DNA from: Bacteroidota bacterium
GTDB lineage: Bacteria; Bacteroidota; Ignavibacteria; Kapaibacteriales; UBA2268
DNA length: 50,305 bases
Reading direction: 5' to 3'
Assembly: GCA_021780815.1 (NCBI GenBank)
Contig: JAJXYC010000004.1
Location: forward strand, 1 to 50,305
The notes under the pieces were generated by a model. It was not told the DNA's origin. It made no database searches and saw only the letters and a list, made by a program, of their open reading frames with translations. This document shows positions 18,144 through 26,280 of the stretch, one piece after another. A program made the translations under genes and the position numbers. Position 1 is the stretch's first letter. Each line of letters opens with the position of its first letter.

Positions 18144-19475
18144 TTATCTATTATTTATAATTTCAAAATTTTCTAAGTTTTCAATATACAAATCATCTTC
18201 TGGTTCATCAAATTCTGAAAGTAAAATTTGACGAATTTCTTTAATAAATTCTTTATTTAGACCATCAATATCTAATAATTTTGATGGTTCGGCATCTAAA
18301 AATTCCCGAGCAGTCTTAATATCATTATTAATCAATTTATTAATAATTTCATTACCAATTTCTTCGTTAAATTCTGATATTTCAATATCTTCAATACCTT
18401 CTTTAATTAAAGTTAAAGAAAAACCAGTAAGCATAGACGCTAATCTAATATTTTGTCCGTTAGATCCAATAGCAAGAGGAACTTGCTCTTCTGAAACAAT
18501 TACGTTCGCAGATTTAGTTTCATAAGATATTTGAATTTCTTTGATTTGAGCAGGTAATAAAGATCTTTGAATAAAAACTTCAGGCTCGTCTGAATATTCA
18601 ATTAAATCAATATTTTCATTATTAAGTTCACGAACAATTGAATGAATACGCACACCTTTCATTCCCACACAAGCACCAACTGGGTCTACCCTATCATCAA
18701 ATGATTGCACAGCAACTTTGGAGCGTCTCCCTGGGTCTCTTGCAACTGCTTTAATTTGAATCAAACCATCATATATTTCAGGAATTTCTATTTCAAATAA
18801 CCTTTCAAGAAATTGCTCATTAGCTCTTGAAAGAATTATTTCAGGCAATCCCGCAGGTCCATTTTTCTTCACCGCTTTAATAACGGATTTAATGTTTTGA
18901 TTCTTTTTGTATCTCATTGATTCAGTGGGGATTTGCTCTTCTCTTGGCAAATGCATCTCTATTTTGTTATGCATAATTAATAAATCATTACGGCGAACCT
19001 GGTATATTTCACCAATAATGATTTCACCAATTTTCTCAACATATTCGTTGTAAATATTGTTTTTTTCAATTTCTTTTATTTTTTGAGTTAATGATTGAGT
19101 TGCCAAATTGATTAATCTTCTACCAAAACTTTCACCAATACTTTCGAGTGAAATTTCAATAACAAAATCATCACCAATTGAATACTCTTCATCGCCTGTT
19201 GTATTAGCTTCTTCAAGAGAAATTTCAGTAATAGGATTTTCTACCTCTTCAACTACCGTTTTCATAAGATAAATTTCCAAATCACCTTTTTCCATATTTA
19301 CAACAATGTCAAAAACAGCTTCGTTTCCATATTTTTTTCTTACTAACAAAGATAGTGTATCTTCCAAAATTCCTTGCAGTAAGTCTCTATCAATACCTTT
19401 GTATTTAGCCATTTCGGCAAAGGCTTCAATTATACTCTGTTTGTCAACAGAAGACTTTTTTCTTAATCTTGACAT
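18144..19475 (-). CDS. nusA: Transcription termination/antitermination protein NusA
   Basis: The 443-residue RNA-polymerase elongation factor has the NusA N-terminal domain (about 1-130), an S1 domain (about 140-205, GEIIIGEIYQVRRNDLLI), and KH domains with RDPGRRSKVAVQS, DPVGACVGMKGVRI and the second-KH motif AIGSNGQNIRLAS. A short helical and acidic tail (about 370-443) replaces the two acidic repeats of Enterobacteria. It is the first gene of the translation cluster. The usual upstream neighbour rimP is absent, because a divergent acyl-CoA dehydrogenase starts 131 bp away. The leader contains a terminator-like hairpin 23 nt before the ATG, so autoregulation is possible. GAGG lies only 1 nt from the ATG; GGA farther up may serve as SD. 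Confidence 0.97.
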   Translation of the reverse strand: MSRLRKKSSVDKQSIIEAFAEMAKYKGIDRDLLQGILEDTLSLLVRKKYGNEAVFDIVVNMEKGDLEIYLMKTVVEEVENPITEISLEEANTTGDEEYSIGDDFVIEISLESIGESFGRRLINLATQSLTQKIKEIEKNNIYNEYVEKIGEIIIGEIYQVRRNDLLIMHNKIEMHLPREEQIPTESMRYKKNQNIKSVIKAVKKNGPAGLPEIILSRANEQFLERLFEIEIPEIYDGLIQIKAVARDPGRRSKVAVQSFDDRVDPVGACVGMKGVRIHSIVRELNNENIDLIEYSDEPEVFIQRSLLPAQIKEIQISYETKSANVIVSEEQVPLAIGSNGQNIRLASMLTGFSLTLIKEGIEDIEISEFNEEIGNEIINKLINNDIKTAREFLDAEPSKLLDIDGLNKEFIKEIRQILLSEFDEPEDDLYIENLENFEIINNR

Positions 19476-19497
19476 ACCTCAATTCCATTAACTTACA

Positions 19498-19536
19498 AAA
19501 AAAAGGGCTTCCGCCCGTTCCTTTTTCACAAAATTA
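19498..19536 (-). promoter_or_regulatory. nusA leader: -7 box and attenuator-like hairpin
   Basis: On the minus strand TAATTTTG (19536-19529) matches TAnnTTTG. It is followed by a GC-rich hairpin, GGGC-GGAA-GCCC (19516-19505, a GNRA-like tetraloop), and seven T (19504-19498), ending 23 nt before the nusA ATG. No minus-strand gene lies upstream that needs a terminator, so the hairpin is probably in the nusA leader. No TTG lies 17-23 nt upstream of the -7 box, so the promoter call is weaker than the hairpin. Confidence 0.5.
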
Positions 19537-19606
19537 AAACATTTTCGTCAATAATAATATTTTTTTTAATTATTTTTTTTAATTTTAATAAAATTAGAGG
19601 ATTTTT

Positions 19607-20770
19607 ATGAGTTTTCAAATGCCAGATTATTACAATATCCAAGATTTGATGAGTGATGAGGAAAAGATGATACAAAATTCGGTCCGTTCTTTTGTTGAAG
19701 AAGAAGTACTGCCGATTATTGAAAAACATTATGAAGGAGGAACATTCCCTTTTGATTTAATAAAAAAAATGGCTGATCTAGGTTTATTTGGGGTTACCAT
19801 ACCACAAAAATATGGTGGTGCAGAAGCTTCACATACTATTTATGGTCTTGCTATGCAGGAGTTAGAGCGTGGCGATTCGGGTATCCGCTCTTTTGCTTCT
19901 GTTCAAAACTCATTAGTGATGTTCCCAATATATGAATATGGTAGTGAGAAACTCAAACAAAAGTGGTTACCTAAATTAGCGACTGGCGATGCTATTGGCT
20001 GCTTTGGATTAACCGAACCAGATTTTGGCTCAAATCCCAGTGGAATGGTTACACATGCAAAAAAAATTGAAGGAGGATATTTGCTAAATGGTGCAAAGAT
20101 GTGGATTACAAACGGCACTATTGCTGATATTGCTGTTGTATGGGCTAAACTTGATGGTGTAGTAAATGGTTTTATTGTTGAAAAGGATATGAAAGGCTTC
20201 ACCGCACCTGAAATGAAACATAAACATTCGTTAAGAGCTTCAATAACAAGCGAATTAATTTTTCAAGATGTTGAAATTCCGGAAGAAAATAAATTAAATA
20301 TTAAAGGATTAAAAGGACCTTTAAGTTGTTTGACTAAAGCAAGATATGGCATAGCATGGGGCGCAATTGGGGCGGCTTCCGCTGTTTATGATTCAGCATT
20401 AAATTATGCTAAATCACGCATTCAATTTGCCAAACCTATTGCTTCGTTTCAATTAATACAAGAAAAACTGGTTTGGATGTTGAATGAAATTACAAAAGGT
20501 CAATTAATTAATTACCATCTTGGGCGATTGATGGACAATGGAAAGGCACGCCCTCAACAAGTTTCACTTGCAAAAAGAAATAATGTAGAAATTGCTTTGC
20601 AATCAGCGAAACTTGCTCGTGAAATTCACGGCGCTAATGGTATAATTAATGAATACAATGTCATGAGGCATCTTGCAAATCTTGAATCAGTAATAACTTA
20701 CGAAGGAACTCATATTATTCATACTTTAATCTTAGGGGAGGACATAACAGGTATTTCTGCTTTTATGTAA
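19607..20770 (+). CDS. gcdH: Acyl-CoA dehydrogenase, glutaryl-CoA dehydrogenase type
   Basis: This 387-residue FAD enzyme belongs to the acyl-CoA dehydrogenase family and is closest by motif to glutaryl-CoA dehydrogenase, which oxidises and decarboxylates glutaryl-CoA to crotonyl-CoA. Supporting features are IGCFGLTEPDFGSNPSGM (FAD and substrate loop), ARYGIAWGAIGAA, FQLIQEKLVWMLNEIT, and the catalytic-base region TYEGTHIIHTLILG with Glu366. Arg94 in GIRSFASVQ sits where human GCDH uses Arg94 to hold the substrate carboxylate, which favours the glutaryl assignment over other acyl-CoA dehydrogenases. A good SD, AGAGGA, lies 5 nt upstream of the ATG. It is a single gene, divergent from nusA and convergent with dedA. 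Decarboxylating and non-decarboxylating forms cannot be separated by eye. Confidence 0.9.
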   Translation: MSFQMPDYYNIQDLMSDEEKMIQNSVRSFVEEEVLPIIEKHYEGGTFPFDLIKKMADLGLFGVTIPQKYGGAEASHTIYGLAMQELERGDSGIRSFASVQNSLVMFPIYEYGSEKLKQKWLPKLATGDAIGCFGLTEPDFGSNPSGMVTHAKKIEGGYLLNGAKMWITNGTIADIAVVWAKLDGVVNGFIVEKDMKGFTAPEMKHKHSLRASITSELIFQDVEIPEENKLNIKGLKGPLSCLTKARYGIAWGAIGAASAVYDSALNYAKSRIQFAKPIASFQLIQEKLVWMLNEITKGQLINYHLGRLMDNGKARPQQVSLAKRNNVEIALQSAKLAREIHGANGIINEYNVMRHLANLESVITYEGTHIIHTLILGEDITGISAFM

Positions 20771-20821
20771 TACTCATAGCACATTTATTTTAGAATTTTA
20801 TTTTATAAAGTTGTAATGAAA

Positions 20822-21472
20822 TTAAGAGTTTACTTTAACATTAAAGAATTTATTTTTTACAAAAGCTATAAAAGCGGGAAGCACAGAAATAAAAATAATT
20901 GCAAAAATAACTATCGAAAAATTACTTTTTACAAAAGGAATATTTCCGAAGAAAAAGCCACCATAAATAAAAGCGGCACACCACAAAGTAGCGCCAATGA
21001 TATTATACAAAATAAACTTTGAATAAGTCATAGTCCCGATTCCAGCAACAAAAGGAGCAAAAGTCCTTATAATAGGCATAAACCGAGCAATAATAATAGT
21101 TTTCCCGCCGTGTTTTTCGTAAAATTTATGAGTTTTTTCTAAATGTTCTTTTTTTAAGAATTTAATTTTTTTATCAAAAACTTTTGGTCCTAAGTAATTC
21201 CCAATAAAATAATTTACAGTATCGCCTAAAATAGCTGCTAATGTAAGTATAACAAATAACAAATGAACATTAAAAGAACCAGCAGCAGCAAAAGTTCCAG
21301 CGGCAAATAAAAGAGAATCGCCCGGCAAAAATGGAGTAAATACAAAACCTGTTTCTGCAAAAATTACAAAAAATAGAAAAAAATAGGTAAGTGTTCCATA
21401 TTGCCCAATAATTCCTTGGAGTTGAACATCGAGGTGTAGAAAAATATCTATTAATTTATGTATCAATTCCAA
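20822..21472 (-). CDS. DedA-family (SNARE-associated) membrane protein
   Basis: The 216-residue inner-membrane protein of the DedA/VTT family shows the signature [20 protein letters not shown], then [17 protein letters not shown], and the conserved [24 protein letters not shown] re-entrant region with Arg, followed by two C-terminal helices. Family members act as lipid scramblases or transporters, for example of undecaprenyl-phosphate or phosphatidylethanolamine. An upstream ATG at 21553 lies inside the tRNA-Leu gene and is rejected. The TTG at 21472 has SD GAAAGG 6 nt before it and gives the normal family length. It lies directly downstream of two tRNA genes and converges on gcdH with 51 bp between the stops. 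Confidence 0.9.
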   Translation of the reverse strand: MELIHKLIDIFLHLDVQLQGIIGQYGTLTYFFLFFVIFAETGFVFTPFLPGDSLLFAAGTFAAAGSFNVHLLFVILTLAAILGDTVNYFIGNYLGPKVFDKKIKFLKKEHLEKTHKFYEKHGGKTIIIARFMPIIRTFAPFVAGIGTMTYSKFILYNIIGATLWCAAFIYGGFFFGNIPFVKSNFSIVIFAIIFISVLPAFIAFVKNKFFNVKVNS

Positions 21473-21511
21473 AAGAAACCTTTCAAAATTAAAAATTTTA
21501 TAAAAAAAAAG

Positions 21512-21596
21512 TGCAGAAAGAGAGACTCGAACTCTCACGGCTTTAAGGGCCACTGGATTTTGAGTCCAGCGCGTCTACCAATTCCGCCATTTCTGC
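21512..21596 (-). tRNA. tRNA-Leu (anticodon CAA)
   Basis: An 85-nt class II tRNA. The acceptor stem GCAGAAA/TTTCTGC, the D-arm with GGTAGACGC, the anticodon stem CTGGA/TCCAG with loop CTCAAAA (anticodon CAA), a short variable arm, and the T-arm GAGAG-TTCGAGT-CTCTC can all be drawn. The discriminator base is A. CCA is not encoded, because the next bases are C then T, followed by a run of nine T that may end the transcript. It reads UUG. Confidence 0.96.
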
Positions 21597-21609
21597 ATCT
21601 TGATTGATG

Positions 21610-21684
21610 TGGGCAAGGAGGGAGTCGAACCCCCGACCCTCTGCTTGTAAGGCAGATGCTCTAGACCAACTGAGCTACTTGCCC
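21610..21684 (-). tRNA. tRNA-Val (anticodon UAC)
   Basis: A 75-nt tRNA with acceptor stem GGGCAAG/CTTGCCC, D-arm AGCTCAGTTGGTCTAGAGC, anticodon stem TCTGC/GCAGA with loop CTTACAA (anticodon TAC) and T-arm GGGGG-TTCGACT-CCCTC. The discriminator is A and CCA is not encoded. It lies 13 bp upstream of tRNA-Leu on the same strand, so both probably share a transcript from the promoter at 21698-21728. Confidence 0.96.
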
Positions 21685-21697
21685 AAAATTAAGAATA

Positions 21698-21728
21698 CAA
21701 AATTACGAACTTTTTTGAAATAAACAAG
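21698..21728 (-). promoter_or_regulatory. Bacteroidota-type promoter of the tRNA-Val/tRNA-Leu pair
   Basis: On the minus strand CTTG (21728-21725), 19 nt, then TAATTTTG (21705-21698) matches the known Bacteroidota consensus TTG-N17-23-TAnnTTTG. The mature tRNA-Val 5' end is at 21684, leaving a leader of about 7 nt. Confidence 0.75.
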
Positions 21729-21849
21729 TTTTTTTTTAATTTTTTTTATTCTATATTTAATTATATTGTCTAAATATTTTGCACTTTAATTTAAATAAAG
21801 ATACTTGCTTTAATTTTATATTACTACTAAAATTTAAATTTATTAATTT

Positions 21850-22215
21850 TTATTCAAAATATTTATTTACTTCCGCCAATAGTATTTTCTCATTAAATGG
21901 CTTCAATAAATATGAATTAGCTCCTGCTTCCGTAGCTTCTTGGATGTTCTTTTCATTAGACAAAGCAGTTAATATGATGATAGGAGTATGAGAATAAACT
22001 ATATTTTCTCTAATTGTTTTAATTAAATTAATTCCATCTATAATGGGTAAATTTAAATCAGTGATAATCATATCAATATCAGCATTTGCTATTTTTTCTA
22101 ATGCTTCCATTCCATCAAAAGCCGGAACGACATTGTATCCAGCCATCTTTAATGAAAGTGAAACAAATTTAATTATAGATGAGGAGGTATCCACCACTAA
22201 TACTACTTTCGCCAT
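21850..22215 (-). CDS. CheY-like single-domain response regulator
   Basis: This 121-residue protein is a receiver domain only. The phosphoacceptor is Asp53 (ITDLNLP), the switch Thr is Thr83 (IIILTALS) and the conserved Lys is Lys105 (LLKPF). Of the usual acidic pair that binds Mg, Asp9 is present and the second position is Thr10 (VVDTSS). With no output domain it must act by protein contact. It is the last gene of a run with the sigma-54 regulator, HEAT protein and CheR methyltransferase. A good SD, AGAGGAA, precedes the ATG. No CheA, receptor or flagellar gene is in the window, so the role (taxis, surface motility or other control) is open. Confidence 0.93.
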   Translation of the reverse strand: MAKVVLVVDTSSSIIKFVSLSLKMAGYNVVPAFDGMEALEKIANADIDMIITDLNLPIIDGINLIKTIRENIVYSHTPIIILTALSNEKNIQEATEAGANSYLLKPFNEKILLAEVNKYFE

Positions 22216-22251
22216 TTTATTCCTCTTTTATTTTTTTCTATAATTGATTTA

Positions 22252-23172
22252 TTATTTTTTATAAGCAAGAGATTTAGGCAAATGGACTAACGAAAAGGCT
22301 TTTGAAATCCCATGCAAAGATTCTGAATAACCAACAAAAAGGTAACCACCAGTATTTAATATATCATATAAACTTGAAACAACTTTTTGTTTTGATTCGA
22401 TATCAAAATAAATTAGTACATTTGCACAAATAATTAAATCTACACCTTGCAACAATTTTAAAGCATTGGAATCAATTAAGTTAATATTATTAAACTTCAC
22501 CAATTTTTTAACTTCATCATTAACCACATAAGTTGTTCCCGAAATTTTAAAATATTTTGAAAGAATATGTGGTGGAGTATTTTTAATAGCATAATCTTTA
22601 TAAAATCCTAACTTGGCTTGCTCAATTACATCCGTATTAATATCAGAAGCAAGTATTTGGAAAGTTACATCGGGGAACTGAGGTTTAATATATTCCAAAA
22701 TAATAATAGCTAAAGTATAGGCTTCTTCACCAGTAGAACAAGCGGCACTCCAAATACGAACGGTTTTTTTCCCTTCCTTTTTAGTTTTAATAATGTTCGG
22801 TAAAATTATATTTTGTATAGCATCAAATTGTGGTTGAGAACGGAAAAAGAAAGTCTCATTGATAGTTACTAAATCTAAAAAAGTCGTAAGTTCTTCGGCA
22901 TTTTCATCATTTTTAATATAGTTTAAATATTCTTCAAAGCTTGTGATTTGCAATTCTTCAAGTCTTTGATTTATACGTCCTTCCAATAGACTAATTTTAG
23001 GCTCATTAAAATACATACCTGTTAATTGATAAATAAAATCCCTTAATTCCAAAAAGGTTTCTTGCGATAATTTAATCCCTTGTCCATTTGGAGTTGCAGT
23101 ATAACTTCCCGCATGACTTTCTGGGTTATCCGTTTTTTTAGGTGTAAAATTAAACTTAAAAAGTGATGCCAT
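22252..23172 (-). CDS. cheR: CheR-family protein-glutamate methyltransferase
   Basis: The 306-residue protein has a CheR N-terminal helical domain (about 35-105, DFIYQLTGMYFNEPK and GRINQRLEEL) and a SAM-dependent methyltransferase domain: TINETFFFR, RIWSAACSTGEEAYTLAI (motif I), ILASDINTDVIEQAK, and CANVLIYFD followed by GGYLFVGYSES. Such enzymes methylate glutamates on chemoreceptors using S-adenosylmethionine. It lies 36 bp upstream of the CheY-like gene and 20 bp downstream of the HEAT gene. SD AAGGGG is 8 nt before the ATG. The first 30 residues are a disordered extension. No receptor substrate is encoded nearby. Confidence 0.95.
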   Translation of the reverse strand: MASLFKFNFTPKKTDNPESHAGSYTATPNGQGIKLSQETFLELRDFIYQLTGMYFNEPKISLLEGRINQRLEELQITSFEEYLNYIKNDENAEELTTFLDLVTINETFFFRSQPQFDAIQNIILPNIIKTKKEGKKTVRIWSAACSTGEEAYTLAIIILEYIKPQFPDVTFQILASDINTDVIEQAKLGFYKDYAIKNTPPHILSKYFKISGTTYVVNDEVKKLVKFNNINLIDSNALKLLQGVDLIICANVLIYFDIESKQKVVSSLYDILNTGGYLFVGYSESLHGISKAFSLVHLPKSLAYKK

Positions 23173-23192
23173 TTGTTGAACCCCTTTTCTTT

Positions 23193-24512
23193 TTAGAGAT
23201 TAATATCAAATTTTGTGAATATATTATTTAAAAACTCTCGCTCGTCAATATCAGATATTTCGTAAAACTTTTTAAGTTGGTTTTCTGCATAATCAAAGGA
23301 TATTTCAAAACAGTACTGTATTACAGAAGCCCAATAAACAGGCTTTTGAGCAATAGTGTTTTTAATTATACTTTTAATTAAAGTTTGAGAATTTTCAATT
23401 GGTGCTTCAGGAGCAATAACTGTAATGTAACTTAGAAAATCCAAATTTTCGGAATCAGTTAAATCAAACTTTAAGAAAAATTGTTTAATAAATTCTTCAA
23501 TTGTCTCTTGCGGAGAATTAATTATAAGTACCCTCAAAATATATTGTTGAATATTATGGTCATTGCGGAAAACTACACTCAGAACAAATCGGGCATCTTC
23601 TTTTCTGAAAATATTTCCCAGTGCTATTAAACCAGCACCATAGACATCAGGATTATTATCTAATAGTGCGAGATGCGCTATATATCTTAAATGGTCTGGC
23701 AATTCTAAATGATAATCTAATCTATTAGCAATAGCATATATTGTTTTTAAAAAGATTATTTTTAATTCATCATTAACAGATTCTATCATATTTAAAATCG
23801 TATAGCAAATAGATAAATCATTTCCACAACTTGCAAGAGAATCAATTGCCGCTAATTTCAAGAAAAAATCTTTTTCATTATGTATAATATTAAATAAAAA
23901 TTCTTCTGATCTTTTGCTGCCAATTTGACCAATAGTATTGATTATATGCGGTCTAAGAGCAACATCATATTCATAAATATTATTTAATTTTGCCACTATC
24001 TCATTTGCTAAATCTTCTTTAACTGGATTATTCTCAGCAATATTACCTATTGCATCAACAACAGCAATCCTTACATTAACATTAGTATGAGAAAGTTTAT
24101 CAGCTAGAATATCCAGATATTCATTACCTGCAATTTTACCAAATATCTGTATTGCAAATTCAACATTATCAGGATTAATACCATAAAAAAGTTGAATTAA
24201 CGGATTTAAATCCTTTGGTCTTATCTTAAAAATTATTTCAGCTGCTAAATTTTTAATTTTCAAGTCGTTTATGTAAAAATAAGGAATTAGGAAAGCAGAA
24301 GTTATATCATTCCAAGGTTCTTTTGTTAATTTAGAAAGTCCTGTACTTATAACATCTTGAACACCTTTGTCGTTGTCTATCAATGATTTAGTCAGTGCTT
24401 CGATAATATACTCCGATGGCTCACAACTATTTAACAAGAACTCTGCTGCCATTTTTCGTTCAGAGGATACTAAATTATTTTTTAACAACACCAGTGCATC
24501 TTCGCAGTTCAT
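23193..24512 (-). CDS. HEAT-repeat protein of a signalling operon
   Basis: This protein of about 439 residues consists of helical pairs typical of HEAT repeats, for example NVNVRIAVVDAIGNIAENNP, LRPHIINTIGQIGSKRSEEF and FFLKLAAIDSLASCG, so it is probably an alpha-solenoid scaffold. There is no signal peptide or membrane segment, and it is expected to be cytoplasmic. The frame extends to a TTG at 24521, but the ATG at 24512 is the better start; neither has a clear SD. It sits between the sigma-54 regulator and cheR, which suggests a binding platform for one of these signalling proteins. HEAT solenoids are known next to chemotaxis-like and cyclic-nucleotide systems, but the partner is not known here. 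Confidence 0.82.
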   Translation of the reverse strand: MNCEDALVLLKNNLVSSERKMAAEFLLNSCEPSEYIIEALTKSLIDNDKGVQDVISTGLSKLTKEPWNDITSAFLIPYFYINDLKIKNLAAEIIFKIRPKDLNPLIQLFYGINPDNVEFAIQIFGKIAGNEYLDILADKLSHTNVNVRIAVVDAIGNIAENNPVKEDLANEIVAKLNNIYEYDVALRPHIINTIGQIGSKRSEEFLFNIIHNEKDFFLKLAAIDSLASCGNDLSICYTILNMIESVNDELKIIFLKTIYAIANRLDYHLELPDHLRYIAHLALLDNNPDVYGAGLIALGNIFRKEDARFVLSVVFRNDHNIQQYILRVLIINSPQETIEEFIKQFFLKFDLTDSENLDFLSYITVIAPEAPIENSQTLIKSIIKNTIAQKPVYWASVIQYCFEISFDYAENQLKKFYEISDIDEREFLNNIFTKFDINL

Positions 24513-24570
24513 TTTAATCAATCAATTGTAAAACAAATTACTATAAATTACCTCAAAAATAACATACAGA

Positions 24571-25998
24571 TTATTTAGAGTTTGTTTCAGAATTTATATT
24601 AATTCCAAGTTGCTCTATTCTATATCTTAATTTTGCCCGAGAAATTCCGAGAACTTTTGCGGCTTTAATTTGATTTCCGTTGGTACTTTTCAAAATTTGA
24701 ATAATCAAATCTTTTGTAACATCATTATATTTAGCACCTGTTGTAGAAATCTTTAAAAAATGTTTGCCAGGCTCAAGATAAATTTCACTTGGCGCATTCT
24801 TGTTAGTATGAATTGTTGAAAAACCTTTCAAAAAGGATAATGAATCAACATCAAGGATTTCTTTTTGTTCAAGAAGAATAATTCTTTCGATAGCATTGCG
24901 TAACTCACGTATATTCCCTTTCCAAGGATAGCTCATAATTAAATTTACAGCATCTTGCGTGAAACCTTTAATATTTTTAGAAAATTTCTTATTGAATTCT
25001 TTTATTAAAGAAGTAGCAATTAATAAGATATCTTCACCACGTTCCCGAAGAGGAGGAAGTATAATTTTAGCAACATTTAACCTGTAATACAAGTCTTCAC
25101 GGAACTTCCCTTCTTCAACAAGTTTTTCCAATTCTTTGTTAGATGAAGCAATAACACGAACATCAACAGAAACTTCTTTTGTCCCGCCCAATCGGTAGAA
25201 TCTCCTTTCTTGTAGAACACGTAAAAGTTTCACTTGCAAATCCATACTTAATTCGCTAATTTCATCAAGCAAAATTGTTCCGTGCTGAGCTTGCTCAAAT
25301 TTACCGGGTCTCATTTTTTCAGTTGCCCCTGTAAAAGCCCCTTTTTCATAACCAAAAAACTCATTTTCAGCAAGTTCTCGAGGAATAGCACCACAATTCA
25401 CACTGACAAAAGGACCTGATGCTCGTGGCGAATTTTCATGGACATAGCGTGCCATTAATTCTTTCCCTGTTCCTGTTTCTCCATAAATTAGAACTGTTGT
25501 ATCATCGGTTTTCCCAACAAGTTTTCCTAATTCAAGGGCTTGTTGTATACCGGAACTATTTCCTAAAATTTCACTGGGCTGTTCTTTTTTAATTTGCTCG
25601 CTTAGTAAATCAACTCGTCTCCGTAAATCAAAATTTTTCAGTGACCTTTCTATAGTAACTTCAAGCTGCTCTAAATCTAATGGTTTTACTATAAAATCAT
25701 CTGCACCAAGTTTCATTGCTCTAACTGCCATCTTTATATCTGAAAATGCAGTCATTATTATCACTGGCATTGTGTAACCTTGTTTTCGCAGCTGCTCAAG
25801 AATATCTAAACCATTCGCATAACCTAGAAATATGTCAAGTAAAAGCAAATCCGGAGCTATCTTATGTAATTGATTTACTCCTTCATTCGGGTCTGTAAAT
25901 GTCTCTACCCGGGAATATTTGCTCATTAATATTTCTTTTATGGTCTCATTAACTAATGGATCATCCTCAATTACTACAATTGTATAATTTTTTGCCAC
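24571..25998 (-). CDS. NtrC-family sigma-54-dependent response regulator
   Basis: The 475-residue protein has three domains. The receiver (about 1-120) has acidic residues Glu11, Asp12 and Asp13, phosphoacceptor Asp55 (LLLLDIFLG) and KPL. The AAA+ domain (about 145-385) has Walker A GETGTGKE (about 172), the sigma-54 contact loop GAFTGA (about 217), Walker B ILLDEISEL and RVIASSNKELE. The C-terminal Fis-type helix-turn-helix (about 430-465) contains NQIKAAKVLGISRAKLRYRI. It would activate sigma-54 promoters when phosphorylated. No cognate histidine kinase is adjacent. The start is GTG with SD GAGGAAAG immediately upstream. It heads the operon that continues with the HEAT protein, CheR and the CheY-like protein. 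Confidence 0.96.
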   Translation of the reverse strand: MAKNYTIVVIEDDPLVNETIKEILMSKYSRVETFTDPNEGVNQLHKIAPDLLLLDIFLGYANGLDILEQLRKQGYTMPVIIMTAFSDIKMAVRAMKLGADDFIVKPLDLEQLEVTIERSLKNFDLRRRVDLLSEQIKKEQPSEILGNSSGIQQALELGKLVGKTDDTTVLIYGETGTGKELMARYVHENSPRASGPFVSVNCGAIPRELAENEFFGYEKGAFTGATEKMRPGKFEQAQHGTILLDEISELSMDLQVKLLRVLQERRFYRLGGTKEVSVDVRVIASSNKELEKLVEEGKFREDLYYRLNVAKIILPPLRERGEDILLIATSLIKEFNKKFSKNIKGFTQDAVNLIMSYPWKGNIRELRNAIERIILLEQKEILDVDSLSFLKGFSTIHTNKNAPSEIYLEPGKHFLKISTTGAKYNDVTKDLIIQILKSTNGNQIKAAKVLGISRAKLRYRIEQLGININSETNSK

Positions 25999-26193
25999 CT
26001 TTCCTCAATAATTTTTTTTATTTGAAAAACTTAAACTATTATTCAGAAATTTTATGTTTAATATTATGCAAAATACTTATTTATTTGTTAATATCAAAAA
26101 ATAATTTTATTTTTTTTAATATTTTTTAGTTTTTTAACGTTTTAATTTAAAAGTTTGTGTTTTTTTATTAAAGTCTTAAACTTCTAAACAATT

Positions 26194-26227
26194 TTTGTAA
26201 TTAATTGTAAAAGTCTTTTTAATTTTG
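26194..26227 (+). promoter_or_regulatory. Candidate promoter of the FKBP lipoprotein gene
   Basis: TTTG (26194-26197), 22 nt, then TAATTTTG (26220-26227) fits TTG-N17-23-TAnnTTTG. Transcription would start about 45 nt before the ATG at 26281. The rest of the 282-bp gap back to the sigma-54 regulator is A/T-rich, with no gene seen. Confidence 0.55.
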
Positions 26228-26280
26228 TAAAATAAAAATGTAAATACATATTATTTTTAAATTTTATTTAAAGGATTTTA

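Noticed and set aside
21512-21553. ATG start for the DedA gene at 21553
   Set aside because: It lies inside the tRNA-Leu gene and adds a basic, non-homologous N-terminus; the TTG at 21472 has a good SD and gives the family length.
21693-21708. Functional self-targeting of the tRNA promoter by spacer 9
   Set aside because: No TTTV PAM flanks the site, position 1 of the seed mismatches, and identity ends after 16 nt.
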